A DNA stretch of 64,000 nucleotides from a virus. The stretch covers positions 43,465 through 107,464 of IMG/VR virus record IMGVR_UViG_3300037189_020049. One strand, 5' to 3'. Positions within the stretch are counted from its first letter, which is position 1; each line of letters starts with the position of its first letter. The translations under genes and the position numbers were made by a program. This document shows, one piece after another, positions 8,477 through 21,100 of this stretch. Below the pieces are notes generated by a model. That model saw nothing but the letters and a program-made list of their open reading frames with translations, was not told where the DNA came from and ran no database searches.

Positions 8477-9103
8477 TTATGTAGTTACAGTTAATGATTG
8501 AATTCTTATTGTATAATCTATTTGAATTAATCTGTTTAAAGATTTTTGCACTGGATGAAATATCACATGCGTCAATAAATCACCTAACCCAGGTCCATCT
8601 GTACTATATGATTTTAATCCAATTTCGTCGAATACAAACGAACCTTCGGAATTTGCCGATGTATCAAATGCTTCTTGCCCCGCAGGCTCACCAAAATCAA
8701 GCAAACAACTCACTAAAACATCCGAATAAACTGCCCCTGCTACATGTCTTACTTCCATGAAATTCCTAGGAGGATCAAAGTCTGATGCTATATTGGAATC
8801 TACAGTTTTATAATAAGTTTGATTATATAATGCAGCATTTGATCCTACAGAATTTGGCGTCAAATATGTAATTATACCAGTTTGATCCACCCTAGTACCG
8901 CCATTACCAAACGCCATTTCTGCAATTGTTCCAAAATTTTGATTACTAATACCCCTGGCCAATGCAATACTGAAGTTTTCGAAATGAATTGCATTTCTCT
9001 TATCTACATATATTTCTTTTGTCGAAGGATCATATATCTTAATATACCCTTCAACATTTAAGAATTTTTTATCTACTAATTGAAAATTGTGTTCGGTATT
9101 CAT
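8477..9103 (-). CDS. Predicted baseplate/tail structural protein, 208 aa
   Basis: No enzyme motif. Recognisable stretches are YIKIYDPSTKEIYVDKRNAI, ALARGISNQNFGTIAEMAFG, EVRHVAGAVYSDVLVSCLLD and FDEIGLKSYS. These resemble conserved structural proteins next to gp6 and fibre genes in marine T4-like phages (memory only). Position between the giant structural gene and the collar-domain fibre suggests an adaptor joining fibres to the baseplate. Gap to the giant gene is 37 nt. Confidence 0.65.
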   Translation of the reverse strand: MNTEHNFQLVDKKFLNVEGYIKIYDPSTKEIYVDKRNAIHFENFSIALARGISNQNFGTIAEMAFGNGGTRVDQTGIITYLTPNSVGSNAALYNQTYYKTVDSNIASDFDPPRNFMEVRHVAGAVYSDVLVSCLLDFGEPAGQEAFDTSANSEGSFVFDEIGLKSYSTDGPGLGDLLTHVIFHPVQKSLNRLIQIDYTIRIQSLTVTT

Positions 9104-9140
9104 GTTAATATTTATCCATTTAAATTACAAGAATTTTATA

Positions 9141-12100
9141 TTATTCAAGAGTATCTCCATAGAAATATACTGGTAACTCTGCCGGTTCTTTTTGTAAGAA
9201 CTGTGCCGGCAATGTAGTACTATCCAATAATGACAGTGTGGTCGAGGTACTAAGTTCATTATTCCACGACGTATTTCTATAAAAATCTTTCTTAACTATC
9301 GTTAATTTTATTCCTTGCGTAACACCGTTAGGAATATTTAAAATAACTTGTTGTGTCGATGTATTTACATAGAACTCCGGAGGTATATAATTTAATCCAT
9401 TATATTCAAACCCATTAATTGCATCCACTTTTTTGGAACCAGTGTATATCCATACTTGATTAGTTGCCGTAACCAAATATGAATCATATTTTAAAGCAAC
9501 TGCCGGCAACCCTGACACCGTCGAGGTTGTTCCTATAATATTTGCAGGGTAACTATCAAATGATTTACTAATATCTTGGTGATAATGCCCTTGTTTTTCT
9601 AATAATTTACTTCCATAATATACAGATATTTGATCTTTTGCATTTATATATGATGCTTGCGATAAAATTATTCCGTCACCAATTATACTATTAGAAATAG
9701 TGCTGATCGTATACACATTTGTTGAGGTTGTTATTTGAACTTGCTTATATGTGTTTAACTCATACGGTATAGATTGCATACTGCCTTGATCAACTACCTT
9801 AGTACCGACATTATTGATCGGCGACGGTCCTGTTCCTAAAGTATTTCTTCTTAATTGAGTTAATACATTTCCTTCAATTTTATAGAATTCTATTCTCTCG
9901 CCATTGAGCAATACTACTCCGGGTATTTTCTTAGACACAATAGGACTTGTTAATACACTAGAATCTGCTACATGAATTTCTGTATCTGTATATTGTAATT
10001 CTTTAGTAAGATATGTTGTATTATTTTTCGACAATCTCGTGAATTGTGTTCTACCAAAGATATCTTTGAATGCTCTATAACCTAGTACAGTCGATGATAA
10101 TATATCACTTGCAAATGTCATTACCGTAATAACATCATCAGAAGTATGAACGTATTCATCACTTATTTGTATAGTAACTTGATCGTCAAGCATTTCAAAA
10201 TCCAGACCGTTGATTAACGGAACGTCATTGACCGATACCCAAACGTATTTGTCATTTAGAATGGGCCTAGAAATTTTATATCTACGATTTGCATTTCCTT
10301 GTAATCTTTCAGTTTGCAACATTAATGCACCGCGATCATTATAGGCAGTTACTAGTAATGTTGAATTGGAAATTGGTGTCTGCAAAAATATCGTATCATT
10401 ATAAATTGTATAATCAAATTGTAATAATGGTACCAATCCTTGAACTAAACACTCAATCGATATTTTATTCCCCAACTGAATAAAATTAGAATTTATTACT
10501 ACCGTACCTGACGCCGGAGGTACAAAGAAATCAAACCCAGGACGTAATTCATTATTGTTCACGTATACTCTTACGTTTGTAATATTAAACAAATTAATAT
10601 CGTATTTTGTCGGATCAGTAACATATGAATTGATATTATATGTATTTTTTGTTATATCCGATACTGTGTGGTAAGAAATAATCGGAGGGAATAATTTTCT
10701 TGATCCTAGATTATTACTTAAAGTTAAAATAGCTCCGGCAGATTTAGGATTACTAATTCCTGAATAATTTGTTAGCACAAATGAATTGGCGGGTGTTGCA
10801 TTAACGTTAAAATATTGGTCTGAAATTTCAAAATAATTATCGTAATAATCGCTAAAGAAATATGCTTGAATTGTATTTTCATCGAACGGAGAATTAAAAT
10901 ATATGTCTAATGCAGCTTTATTGCTACCATCATTGGCTTTGGTTATTATATATCCAACTTGCGTTGAAGTTGTAACTTCAGCTAATGACATTCCGTTAAC
11001 TGATACATATGCACTACCAACAGAAGTATAAGGAACTTGTCCATAGACTTGTACTCTATTAGTGCCGGTTACAATTTGTTTAACTACATCTAGTAACCCT
11101 ACTCCATATCCATTATTTCCGGATCCTAATCCTATAACAGTATATCGAACTGTACCCGATACTTCCTGAATATTAAGTATCAGTTGATTATTTTTCCAAT
11201 CAATTGTATATTCATTTATGGAAGAAAAATCTGTTCCCGGATCTCTCACATTAGGATTGTATCTTAGAATTGTGTTATTGAAGACTACAGTAATATATGG
11301 CGCACTTGCTGGCACTACTGATAATGAAATAACCGGCAATTTTCCTGCTATAACTGGAGCATATCCATTAAAAATTAATGGCGATCCGACTGAACTTTTT
11401 GTATAAACGTTAATTCCTATAGAATCTGTAACAAAACCCGGTACTAATTCTTCTGTTGAGTATAAATTATTCGTTGTAAAGAATCCATCGCCAGAAACTA
11501 TTACATCTTCAGGATTAGTCCCTAATGCATTTGAAATATTCGAAGTCGTTGTAATCCATGTTCCTCCGTCTAATTCTGTATCAATAGATGACGGTAAAAC
11601 CGTAGGAGACCATATTTCTATAATGTCTCCTTCTTTAATATTTCCGGCCAAATCTGAACTAAACGTAACATTATTTCCAACTACAGAAACAACTGTTGTA
11701 GATGAATTTGAAAATTTATTCTCTGTATAACTTATAATATTTGCATATTGGCCGCTTGTTATACCTATTGCAGATGTCACTGGAATTACGGAATCACTGG
11801 CATATGTTGCTGCTGCTACAATATATTCCCTTGCACTTTCAATGTTATCAGCATATGCAAATTGTCCAAAAGGTTGATATTCCACATCCCAATTTGATGT
11901 ATAATTAAAAGATAATCCCGAAATTTTGTTGTAAGGATATTCAACACCAGACATTAGCTGAGATATATCTTTACCTAACACATTGTTTGTTGATGTATAA
12001 CATGTTAAAATGCGCTCAACTGCATTTAAAATTTCAATATTTTTAACATAATTAATTTTTAAAATTTTATCTCTAGGAGGAGCTATATTAAATACCAACG

Positions 12101-15100
12101 TAGAAATTTTCTTGCTGTAATTATTGAATATTTTGGTTCCGTATTTGATTGTAAATTCCGAACTCAATACCAAATTATTATTCAATGTAATAGATGTTTG
12201 TAAACTATCCGGTTGTGCTGGCCATGACAACTCAAACTCTCTATTATAACCGTCACATACAAACGAGTCTGATACATTATTATTAGGTGGAGTTGATTCC
12301 GAAGAAATTCTATCAAATTTAATACCTATTTTATTAGTTCTTATACGATTATTTCCTAATCTAGCATAAAACCTGGCAGGTGTTACATCATTTCCGCCTC
12401 CAATTAATGTAACTACAGGAGGTTGAGTATATCCATTGCCCGGAGTTAATACTTCTATGGCTGATATTTTTCCAGAACTAATGAATGCCCGGGCTGTTGC
12501 TCCTGCCCCAGTATCTCCACTAACTGCTTGAATAGAAACTGTGGGCGACGAAGTATATCCATTTCCTGCATCTGCAATGATAATACTTTCGATATAGCTC
12601 TTATAATTATCTTTCCAAGATTTCCAAGGATATTCGTCTATTAAACTGTTACTTAAATCAACTTTCTCAAATTGACCCGTTACACTATTGTAATAACTCG
12701 GTAAATCAAAATCTGTAACATCAGAATTACTTTGATCTAAAGTAGTGTGAACTGTTGTAAAGTTTCTAACTACTGTATGATACGGTTTTACTTCATTTAG
12801 ATATTTTTCTTGATATGCACTATTTTGATTTTCAAGTTTATACACAGGTCTTTGATCTAAATTTCCTGCATTATTCACCACGTCAATGAATGATGTCTTA
12901 AATGCCCAATCCAAAAGTTTCTGTTCAGATAATGCATATCTTACTGACTTGAAGAATAGCAAATTCCAATTAATTTTTAATTCATTTATGAAAATATCGT
13001 CGCGCAATGCCGAGAATATATTATATATTTCATCTTCAGGGGCTTGATCGTACAACGTTTGATCATATGTATTGTTATAATCAAAAGTCAAGTTTCCTGT
13101 AGAGAAATTCCAAAGGCTTTCGCTTAATTGAATTGTTCCTTTTTCACTATAAACAATGTTATAATCTTTGCTAAATGTACCCAACTCATTAGGTTTTGTT
13201 TTTTCAACAATTATAAATCTGCCACTACCGCCATTTTTAATCTTAATATATTGACCCGGTAACACATTCACGAGAGTATTCAATTGAAATACATCACTAA
13301 TTGTATTCGTAAAATCTAAGTATGGTTTAAAATCTTCGCTTACCCAATCGACATAATCCCAATATAACTTAGTATTAAATTTTTGAGTCGAGACTTTGTT
13401 CCAAGAATTTAAGTTTTTATTGAATTGATATTTTGACCATCTGCGAGTAGAGTTTTCATCAACTAATACAATAGCCGTAAATGGTCTTACTACTAGTTGA
13501 GGTGCAGATGCAAAATTTTTACCTGGGTTAACGATTTTTACAGAAGTTATTCTGCCTTGCTCGTCTATAAATGTTTCTAATTCTGCACCTTGATTTGCGT
13601 TATTAACTATTGTAACTGTAGGCGGATACTTGTAACCAAATCCTGGATCAGTTATAACAACATTATATATCTTGCCATTTTTAACATAAGCTGTTAATTT
13701 TCCTGTCGACAATAATGAAGGTTCTTTGATTTCTAAAGATAAAAATTCTAAATCTTCAACAATGATGTCATATTGATTTAATACTGGTAATTCTTCTTTG
13801 TTTAGATTTTTAAAACTATAATTGTCTGTAATTAGGTTCTTAATCAAAACGCTGTTGGCAAATTCTACAACATTTCTTAATGCTTCATACCTATTTTTAA
13901 ACATAGATTGTCTAGGACGTATAGATATGCCATATTTTTCTCTAAACGATAACACAGGATCAGGAATTAGATTTCCTAAACTATCACGACCTAACAAACT
14001 ATCTATTAATTTTTTCTCTAATAATGTATTAGGAACACTATCATCTGAATTTTCTTTTAATAATAACCATTCGGTATGTTTAGGAATAGTATTATTAACA
14101 ATATCAAACGATGAATTTAATGTTATCTTATTGTCGATTAATGATTGTGATACATTGGCAATCGACAATGCATCTGGAGATAATATCTGTAAAGTTTTTA
14201 ATCCATAAGTTATTGGATCTGCTATTATATTTGCAACTTGCAATGAACTTATTCTTCTATTCTTAATAGTCGGAACAGTGACTTTATTCTTAACCCAAAA
14301 GTAATAAACATCGATGAATGTTCCGGTTACTGGATCTATAATCTGTTTTACCGAAACAACAGAATTATCAGGATATTTAGGTTGTCCACTTATAGATTTT
14401 GTCAGTCCTGTTGGCGTGTCGGCCAATGCTGTCCACTCACTTGGCAAATATTCCGATTTTACCCATTCGTATACATCAATAGTTGAACCCGGGAAAACTT
14501 TCCCCCAATATGTTTTTCTAAAGTTTATATCACCTTGTTCATACCACATGTATTTTACTGAATTCAGGTCCCACCAAAGTTCGCCAACATGCTCATCTAA
14601 CCAATTTGTCTTAGGATCATTAATGGTAGATGTTATGCCAATTGAATAAATTGCAGGATCAATCTCGGCTCGATAACTTAATTCTTGTTGAGCTAATCCT
14701 GCTATTTTTCCTTTCAATGGATCAATAACATCAAGATATTCAATGATTTCTTCTTTTTCTGTATCAATTAAAATGTTTCTGTTAAACAAATCGACATCTA
14801 CTAAATCTTCTTCAAATCCTAATACTTTATATCCAGAAACAGATTTGTCATTAGTTGTAAATGTATGCAAATAACTGAAATTTGTTGTAGTATTAAGTGC
14901 CGGTGCTCCGACAAATATGGAATTCTGACCTAATAAAACAGAATAACCATAATTATCACCTTCACTATAATTTCTTGGATATATTTCGTCAGCTAATACA
15001 AATTTCGATTCTTTGTTATCATACAAATATACTGTACCTGTTCTATTAATACCATCGTTGAATATTGTAGAATTGGCGTCAAAAATTGTAAAATTGTTAG

Positions 15101-18100
15101 TCAATTCACTATTTACATCATTAATAAAAGGTACAGATGACGGGGAAGTATAATTGTCAAACGTGGTTCTTACTCTATTATTTGTCCCTAAAGATGAAAT
15201 TACTAATAGATTTTTGTTACTGTCAAAATCAATATCACGACCGAACTGCATTTGTGATGTTGCATCTGGATTCAAAATTATTTGTTTAATTTGGAAAGTG
15301 CTAGAACTATCCTTTTGATAATGTATTACTTTTCCTGTAGTATTATTTGGATTTACTGCGCCAGGTACTGTTACAAAAATGTCAGTTCCGTCAGGAGATA
15401 CTAAAACTTTTTCACCAAATCGAGAAAATGCCTGAACTGATTGCGGTACTGTTAAAGTTTGAACATAAGTGGTTCCACTAAAAATTTGAACTTGACCGCG
15501 TTGACTATTAAATCCCGGGGCACTAATTGCGATAGTTTTTGCATCAAATGACCCGCTGATCGAATATCCCCACTGACTTCCGGTTGATATAAATCCATTT
15601 TGTGTTAATTGTATCCCAGATGGGCCCGCTACTATTTGTAAATTAGTCGATGTAGTAGATGTTACCCGGTATGCATATACCTTACCCGATCCCGTAGATA
15701 AAGAACCCGGTGCTCCAATTAAAGTCAATTTAGTAGAAGTATTTGCTTCAACATAAATCGAACTTCCAAATCTTTCATAGTTAGTTGGGTACGGGCTTAA
15801 TAGTATAGCTTCTGCTACTTCTTTTTCTAACAATGGATTAATGCTGCTTATTTTTATACAGCCTTCTTGTACGAACGATGAAGTAACTCCTGTTCCTGTA
15901 GATAGCCTAATCAATCCCACTGAGTTACTTATTACATTACTTGTAGCAGGAGCTCCTGTGAAAATTAATCCGTAACCTGTATCTTTATAGTTTATTGAAT
16001 CGTAAAACGAAGTATATCCGAACTCGTTTTTAGTACCGCCTGCATAATAACTTAACTCTTCGTTTAATGTAAATCTGCAGATAGATACAATACCTGTATC
16101 GTTTTCTCTATAAACATATAACTTACCATAATTTGACGAATCATAGAAATTTGGCGCCCCAACTAAAACAACATTATTATTTTTTTGTTGGTTAATTGAA
16201 AACCCAAATTGATTTGAATCTGGAGTGACGCTGGTTTTTATTGGATTTTTAGAAGTATAATTTTTTACTTTTTCATATACTTTCCATTTATCATTGACGT
16301 CTTTATCTACCCAAAATTTTGTCCCATAGTTCAGGTTCAACAACACTGAATCATCATATAAAGAATTAAATGTATCGAATCTATGGCTAGTAAATTTGAA
16401 AATCAATCCGGAGCTATTGCTAATACTAACAGCCGGTTGTGTAGATCCTATTACAAATTTATTTAAGGAAGTGACTGCAACAACTTTATAAATTCCATCA
16501 ACATCAGAATCTAATTGAGCTATTGAAACAATATCGTCTTTTTCAATATTATGAAAGTCTTTTGTAGTTAATGTTATTTGTGTATTTTCATTATTAGATA
16601 TTGCAGATAAAATCGTTGTATCGACTTTAGAATAATGCAAGACATCCCATTCTCCATTATCGGTAAATCCTACCCAGACTGTATCACCGACGGCGATCAA
16701 TCCATTATTAGCGATATCGAACAAACTATCTTTATTAAATGCTGTCGATGTCACATCATCGAGTCGAACATAGCCCGCTACTTTTAACTGAAAGTTATTA
16801 TCATCGAACGTAGACGGTGAAGTAACAAATGTATTAGCAGGGTTGTAATCTGTTGGCTTTAATAATAATTTATCGGCTGTTTGATAATAAATCAAATCAT
16901 TTGGGTTCGTTGGTTTTGAATTAACAAAGTTGATTACTTGTGGATTATCTACAAACGTTCCTTCAACCAATGGGAATTCTATTTCTTTAAAGGTTTGGTA
17001 CGATCCAAATTGTCCTAATCTAAATGCCCACAATTCATTAAAAGACATTTCTCCTTGTAAATTATTAAGAGTAGCTTTGGCTAATTTAGAAATAGCATTT
17101 TTTGTACCTTTTTCTCGTATGAAACCTTGATAAAATTTATATTGAGTAGTTGGGTTCGTAAAAATATTACTAAAATAAGTACGAGGAGTATAACCTATTA
17201 AATGCTGCGCCATACTTTGTTGAGCAGCATCAAAATTATCAATATCTAAACTATAAAAATCTTCAAATTGCTTAATTTTATAATCAAAATTTGGTAACAA
17301 TTCTGCGTTAGGCTTCTCTGATAATATTGTCCAATCTGAGAAGTTGAATGTATCAGATAAAGATGCATTTATGGCAGAATAATATTTTCCAACATACCTA
17401 ACTACATTCCCTGGTATATACTTTTTATTCTTTGTCCAGGTTGAGACTATTGCCGTATCATACACAAAACCTGGGCTAAAATAGTCACCATCCCAATCTT
17501 TTGTTCTGAATCCAACTAGTTTCATTCTAGACTGTTTATATCCTGTCTCGAGATCATATATCGTATCATTAAAAATTGTACGATTGTTGAAAACTAATGC
17601 ATGTTCTTTTTGTATCACATTTAGTTTTGCAAAATATATTCCCTGTTGACTATTCGTTACTGTTATAGAACATAATCCGTCTTCTCTGGAAACAGAAATA
17701 TTATTTTTCGGCAATGCTGTTCCATTGACTTGCAACAATCTGTAATTATTGAATAGATCATCCACTAATCCATTAGTTGCCTTAAATGTTATTTTTTCAG
17801 CAAATGGGCTTAATGCTATAATATTGTTTGACGACCATCCCTGAGTTGACCAATATAAAAATTCTTTAGCTGAGAATTTCCAATTGACTGCTTCATTAAT
17901 ATCGGAATTGAATTGATCAAAAATAAATCCTTGATTTTCTAACCAAGCACCGTAACCTATAATAATATCATAAACTTCTTGAATTGTATTAAATGTTGAT
18001 CCATAAGGAATTATTTTTTCTACCTTATCAAATTTACTTTCAATTTGTACCGTCGCTCCACCTTTTGTAGGGATTTTTGGAACTTGTTGAAAATATGCTT

Positions 18101-21100
18101 CTGTAAATGTAGATTTAGCATAATGACTTGTTTTGACTATATAAAACTTATTTTGATAAAGAACATATTGTCCTTGTTGATAATATCTCGATGTAGCCGA
18201 TGTATTTGCTGTGGTTAATTCTGCATTGGTTAGGCCATTGTTTCCACCAACAGGTGCTCCGCTCCATTCTGTATAAGGTGATGTTACTCCTCCTATTGTT
18301 ATTGTTGGAGTATTTGCATTCCTAATCGGAGTATATACTGTGAAATAATTGTTACTGGTATCATATCCTTTTATAACAAATTTTCCATTAGATTTTTGTA
18401 CAATAATTCCGGATAAACCTAATGATTTCACCGCATTACTAGTATTCAAAATTAAACGATAATCTTCTTGAGGCAATATTGCACCAGGAGCATTTGATAT
18501 CGGATCATATGCGTCGATTATAATTTGCAGTTTTTCTTTGCTTACAAAACCGCCTATTTTTTGGAATAAATTAATACTATAGTTTTGAACGTCTGTTAAT
18601 AATTCTGATATATAATTTGGATTTTTTTGTTTCCCAACTTCAGTAACCAATACACTATATCCAGAAGTTAATGTATTTTTATCTTGTTGAACTATTGCTT
18701 TTTTAAGATTAATAAAAGTGCGATCATTACCGTATACCCATTGATTAGATATATTTTTTGTCAATCGTATCGGATCATACATCAATGCTGCATATATGGC
18801 TGGCTTCGTCAAAGCTAGTAATTTTTGAACTGCAAAAGGCCAATAACTGCTTCTTCTCCATGCGGTTTCCGCTGGTCCTTGATCACCGAATACAAAAGGT
18901 TGTTTCTGGTTAAATGCTGTTACATTTTCTGCTATTCTAACTGTCGGATCAACAAGATTTCCATATTGATCAACCGGCAACAGAGATGATAATATCGCTC
19001 GTGCATAAGTTTTGTCAATGCCTTGTCGATCGCCGTGTCTTATATAACCTATTTCCAAATCATTCCATAATACATCATTACCCGATGTATACGGAGCTGG
19101 TCCATATTCGCTTTCCCACCAATCTGGTTTATTTGAAAATCCTAACATTTCCCAAGGACATGTATGTGGTCTGTCGGTGTCATAAAAATATTTGTATAGA
19201 GACCTCCAATATCCAGATATTTGTAAATCTAAAACAGAGTTGTAAGCATTTTTATAATTCCATGTAAACGGGTTTAAAAGATCAAATGCTGTATTTTTTT
19301 CATATTCGATTCCAAATGTTCCTGCCCAACTGATAAAATCTTTTTGTAATATTTGATTTATTTCGGCTATCGAATAATCTACTTTTCTAAATGCACCAGG
19401 AATTACAGAATTATAATCTAATAACTCATTTCTGTAAGATACTTTTATATTATTATAAACACGCTTTTCGTATTCTAAAATAACATCGTCTCTGTAATCA
19501 TCAAATGCTATTGTGATACTGCCATCATGGCCTTGTATAACCTTAGTTGGGCCACTTATGTAGGTATCATCAAAAAATATCTTTGGTTCAAATCGCGGAT
19601 ATAACCCTAATTTTGTCGGAGTAGGTGGTACAAAACAACCTTCGGTACTGAAATATTCTACAACAGTAATCACATCTCCTACAGTTAGATCTTTCGATAT
19701 TTCGAAAGAAGAATCGTCTACAAATGTATAATCCAAACCAACTATTAATTGAACATTGTTTAAATAAATCAGTGCAGATTTTAAACTTAATTGCGTAAAA
19801 TCTAAAGAATTACTTAACGGATATATCACATTGTTGACATTAGTAACATTCCATTTTTTAATTGTTTTATCTGATCCATATCCTATCATATCAGATAAGA
19901 AATAAGGAGATATTTCTGTTTTATTAACATTTAACTCGCGAAGAGCTTGATCTAAAATTACAGTAACCTCATCCTCACCGCTAATTTCGGATATTTTTTT
20001 CATCAAAGACAATTTAAATTGAGCATAAGCATTAGCCGATACTGTAATTGCTTCGATCACGCTATGTTCTTTTTTACCGATAAAGAAATTAGCAAATAAT
20101 CCAGGATTTATATTTGAAATAACTTGATTAGTAAGTTTATCTACATCTGATAAATCTCTAAGATTACTATCTCCGGGATATTTTCCAACAAATTCTGAAG
20201 ATTTTTTTATTGCGGAAACATGATTACTAATCTCACTCAATGTCAATTCATTCACAATATCATTATTTGGATTATTTGTGAAGATTATTGGAAGTTCATA
20301 ATATCCTTGAGATTCTTTTAAGATTCCATCAGATTCAATTTTTAATAATACGTTTGTATCTTTAACTATGTCGCTCGAAAACTGTAATTTATACAATCCG
20401 TTTGTTACTGTGGTAGTATAAGAAGTCGGTTCAACATTTACATTGTTTAAGTATACATCAAAATTAACATATGTTGCTTTTGATAAATCTACTGCAACAA
20501 CATCAATATACGATGTTGCAGTTAATATTGTAGTAAATTGTATTACAGGAACGCGATATTGATCTCCTTGTACCCAAACATTTTTAAATTCTACACCCGA
20601 TTCATTATTAACTTTAATAAATGTTTTATTGGTGTTTATTGTTGTGACCGAAGATTCATTTTCAATTAAATCAAACGAGTCAGTCATTAAAAAATTCTTA
20701 AATGAATAGCTTCCGATACCTACACTATTTTCTTGTTTTACAGTTATACCTAGTACACTGTCGAAAATTGTACCTGGCGTATATCCAAATATTTTATTTC
20801 CTGAGAAAGTTGTGGCTAAGTCAAGACTATAACTATTTTGATTATTATCGTATAAATCAAACAACGGTGGTTCGTTTAATTTATTGTGTTGTTGAGAATA
20901 TATCCATTTAGAACCGTTATACCACCAATTGGTTCCGTTGGCTTCTTTTCCGAAAGTTATACTCGTAGAGGCATTAACTGGAGGAATGTTATCGGATGCA
21001 GGTATTAATTGTAATTTTTTATTACCGTTTATGAGATTGTATTTGACTACATAGATCCGACCACACACGTCAAGATCTAAATCTGCATTGAAAATAACTC

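Noticed and set aside
9108-9115. Late-promoter-like GATAAATA on the minus strand
   Set aside because: Only 5 nt before ATG 9103, so it cannot drive that gene with a normal leader.
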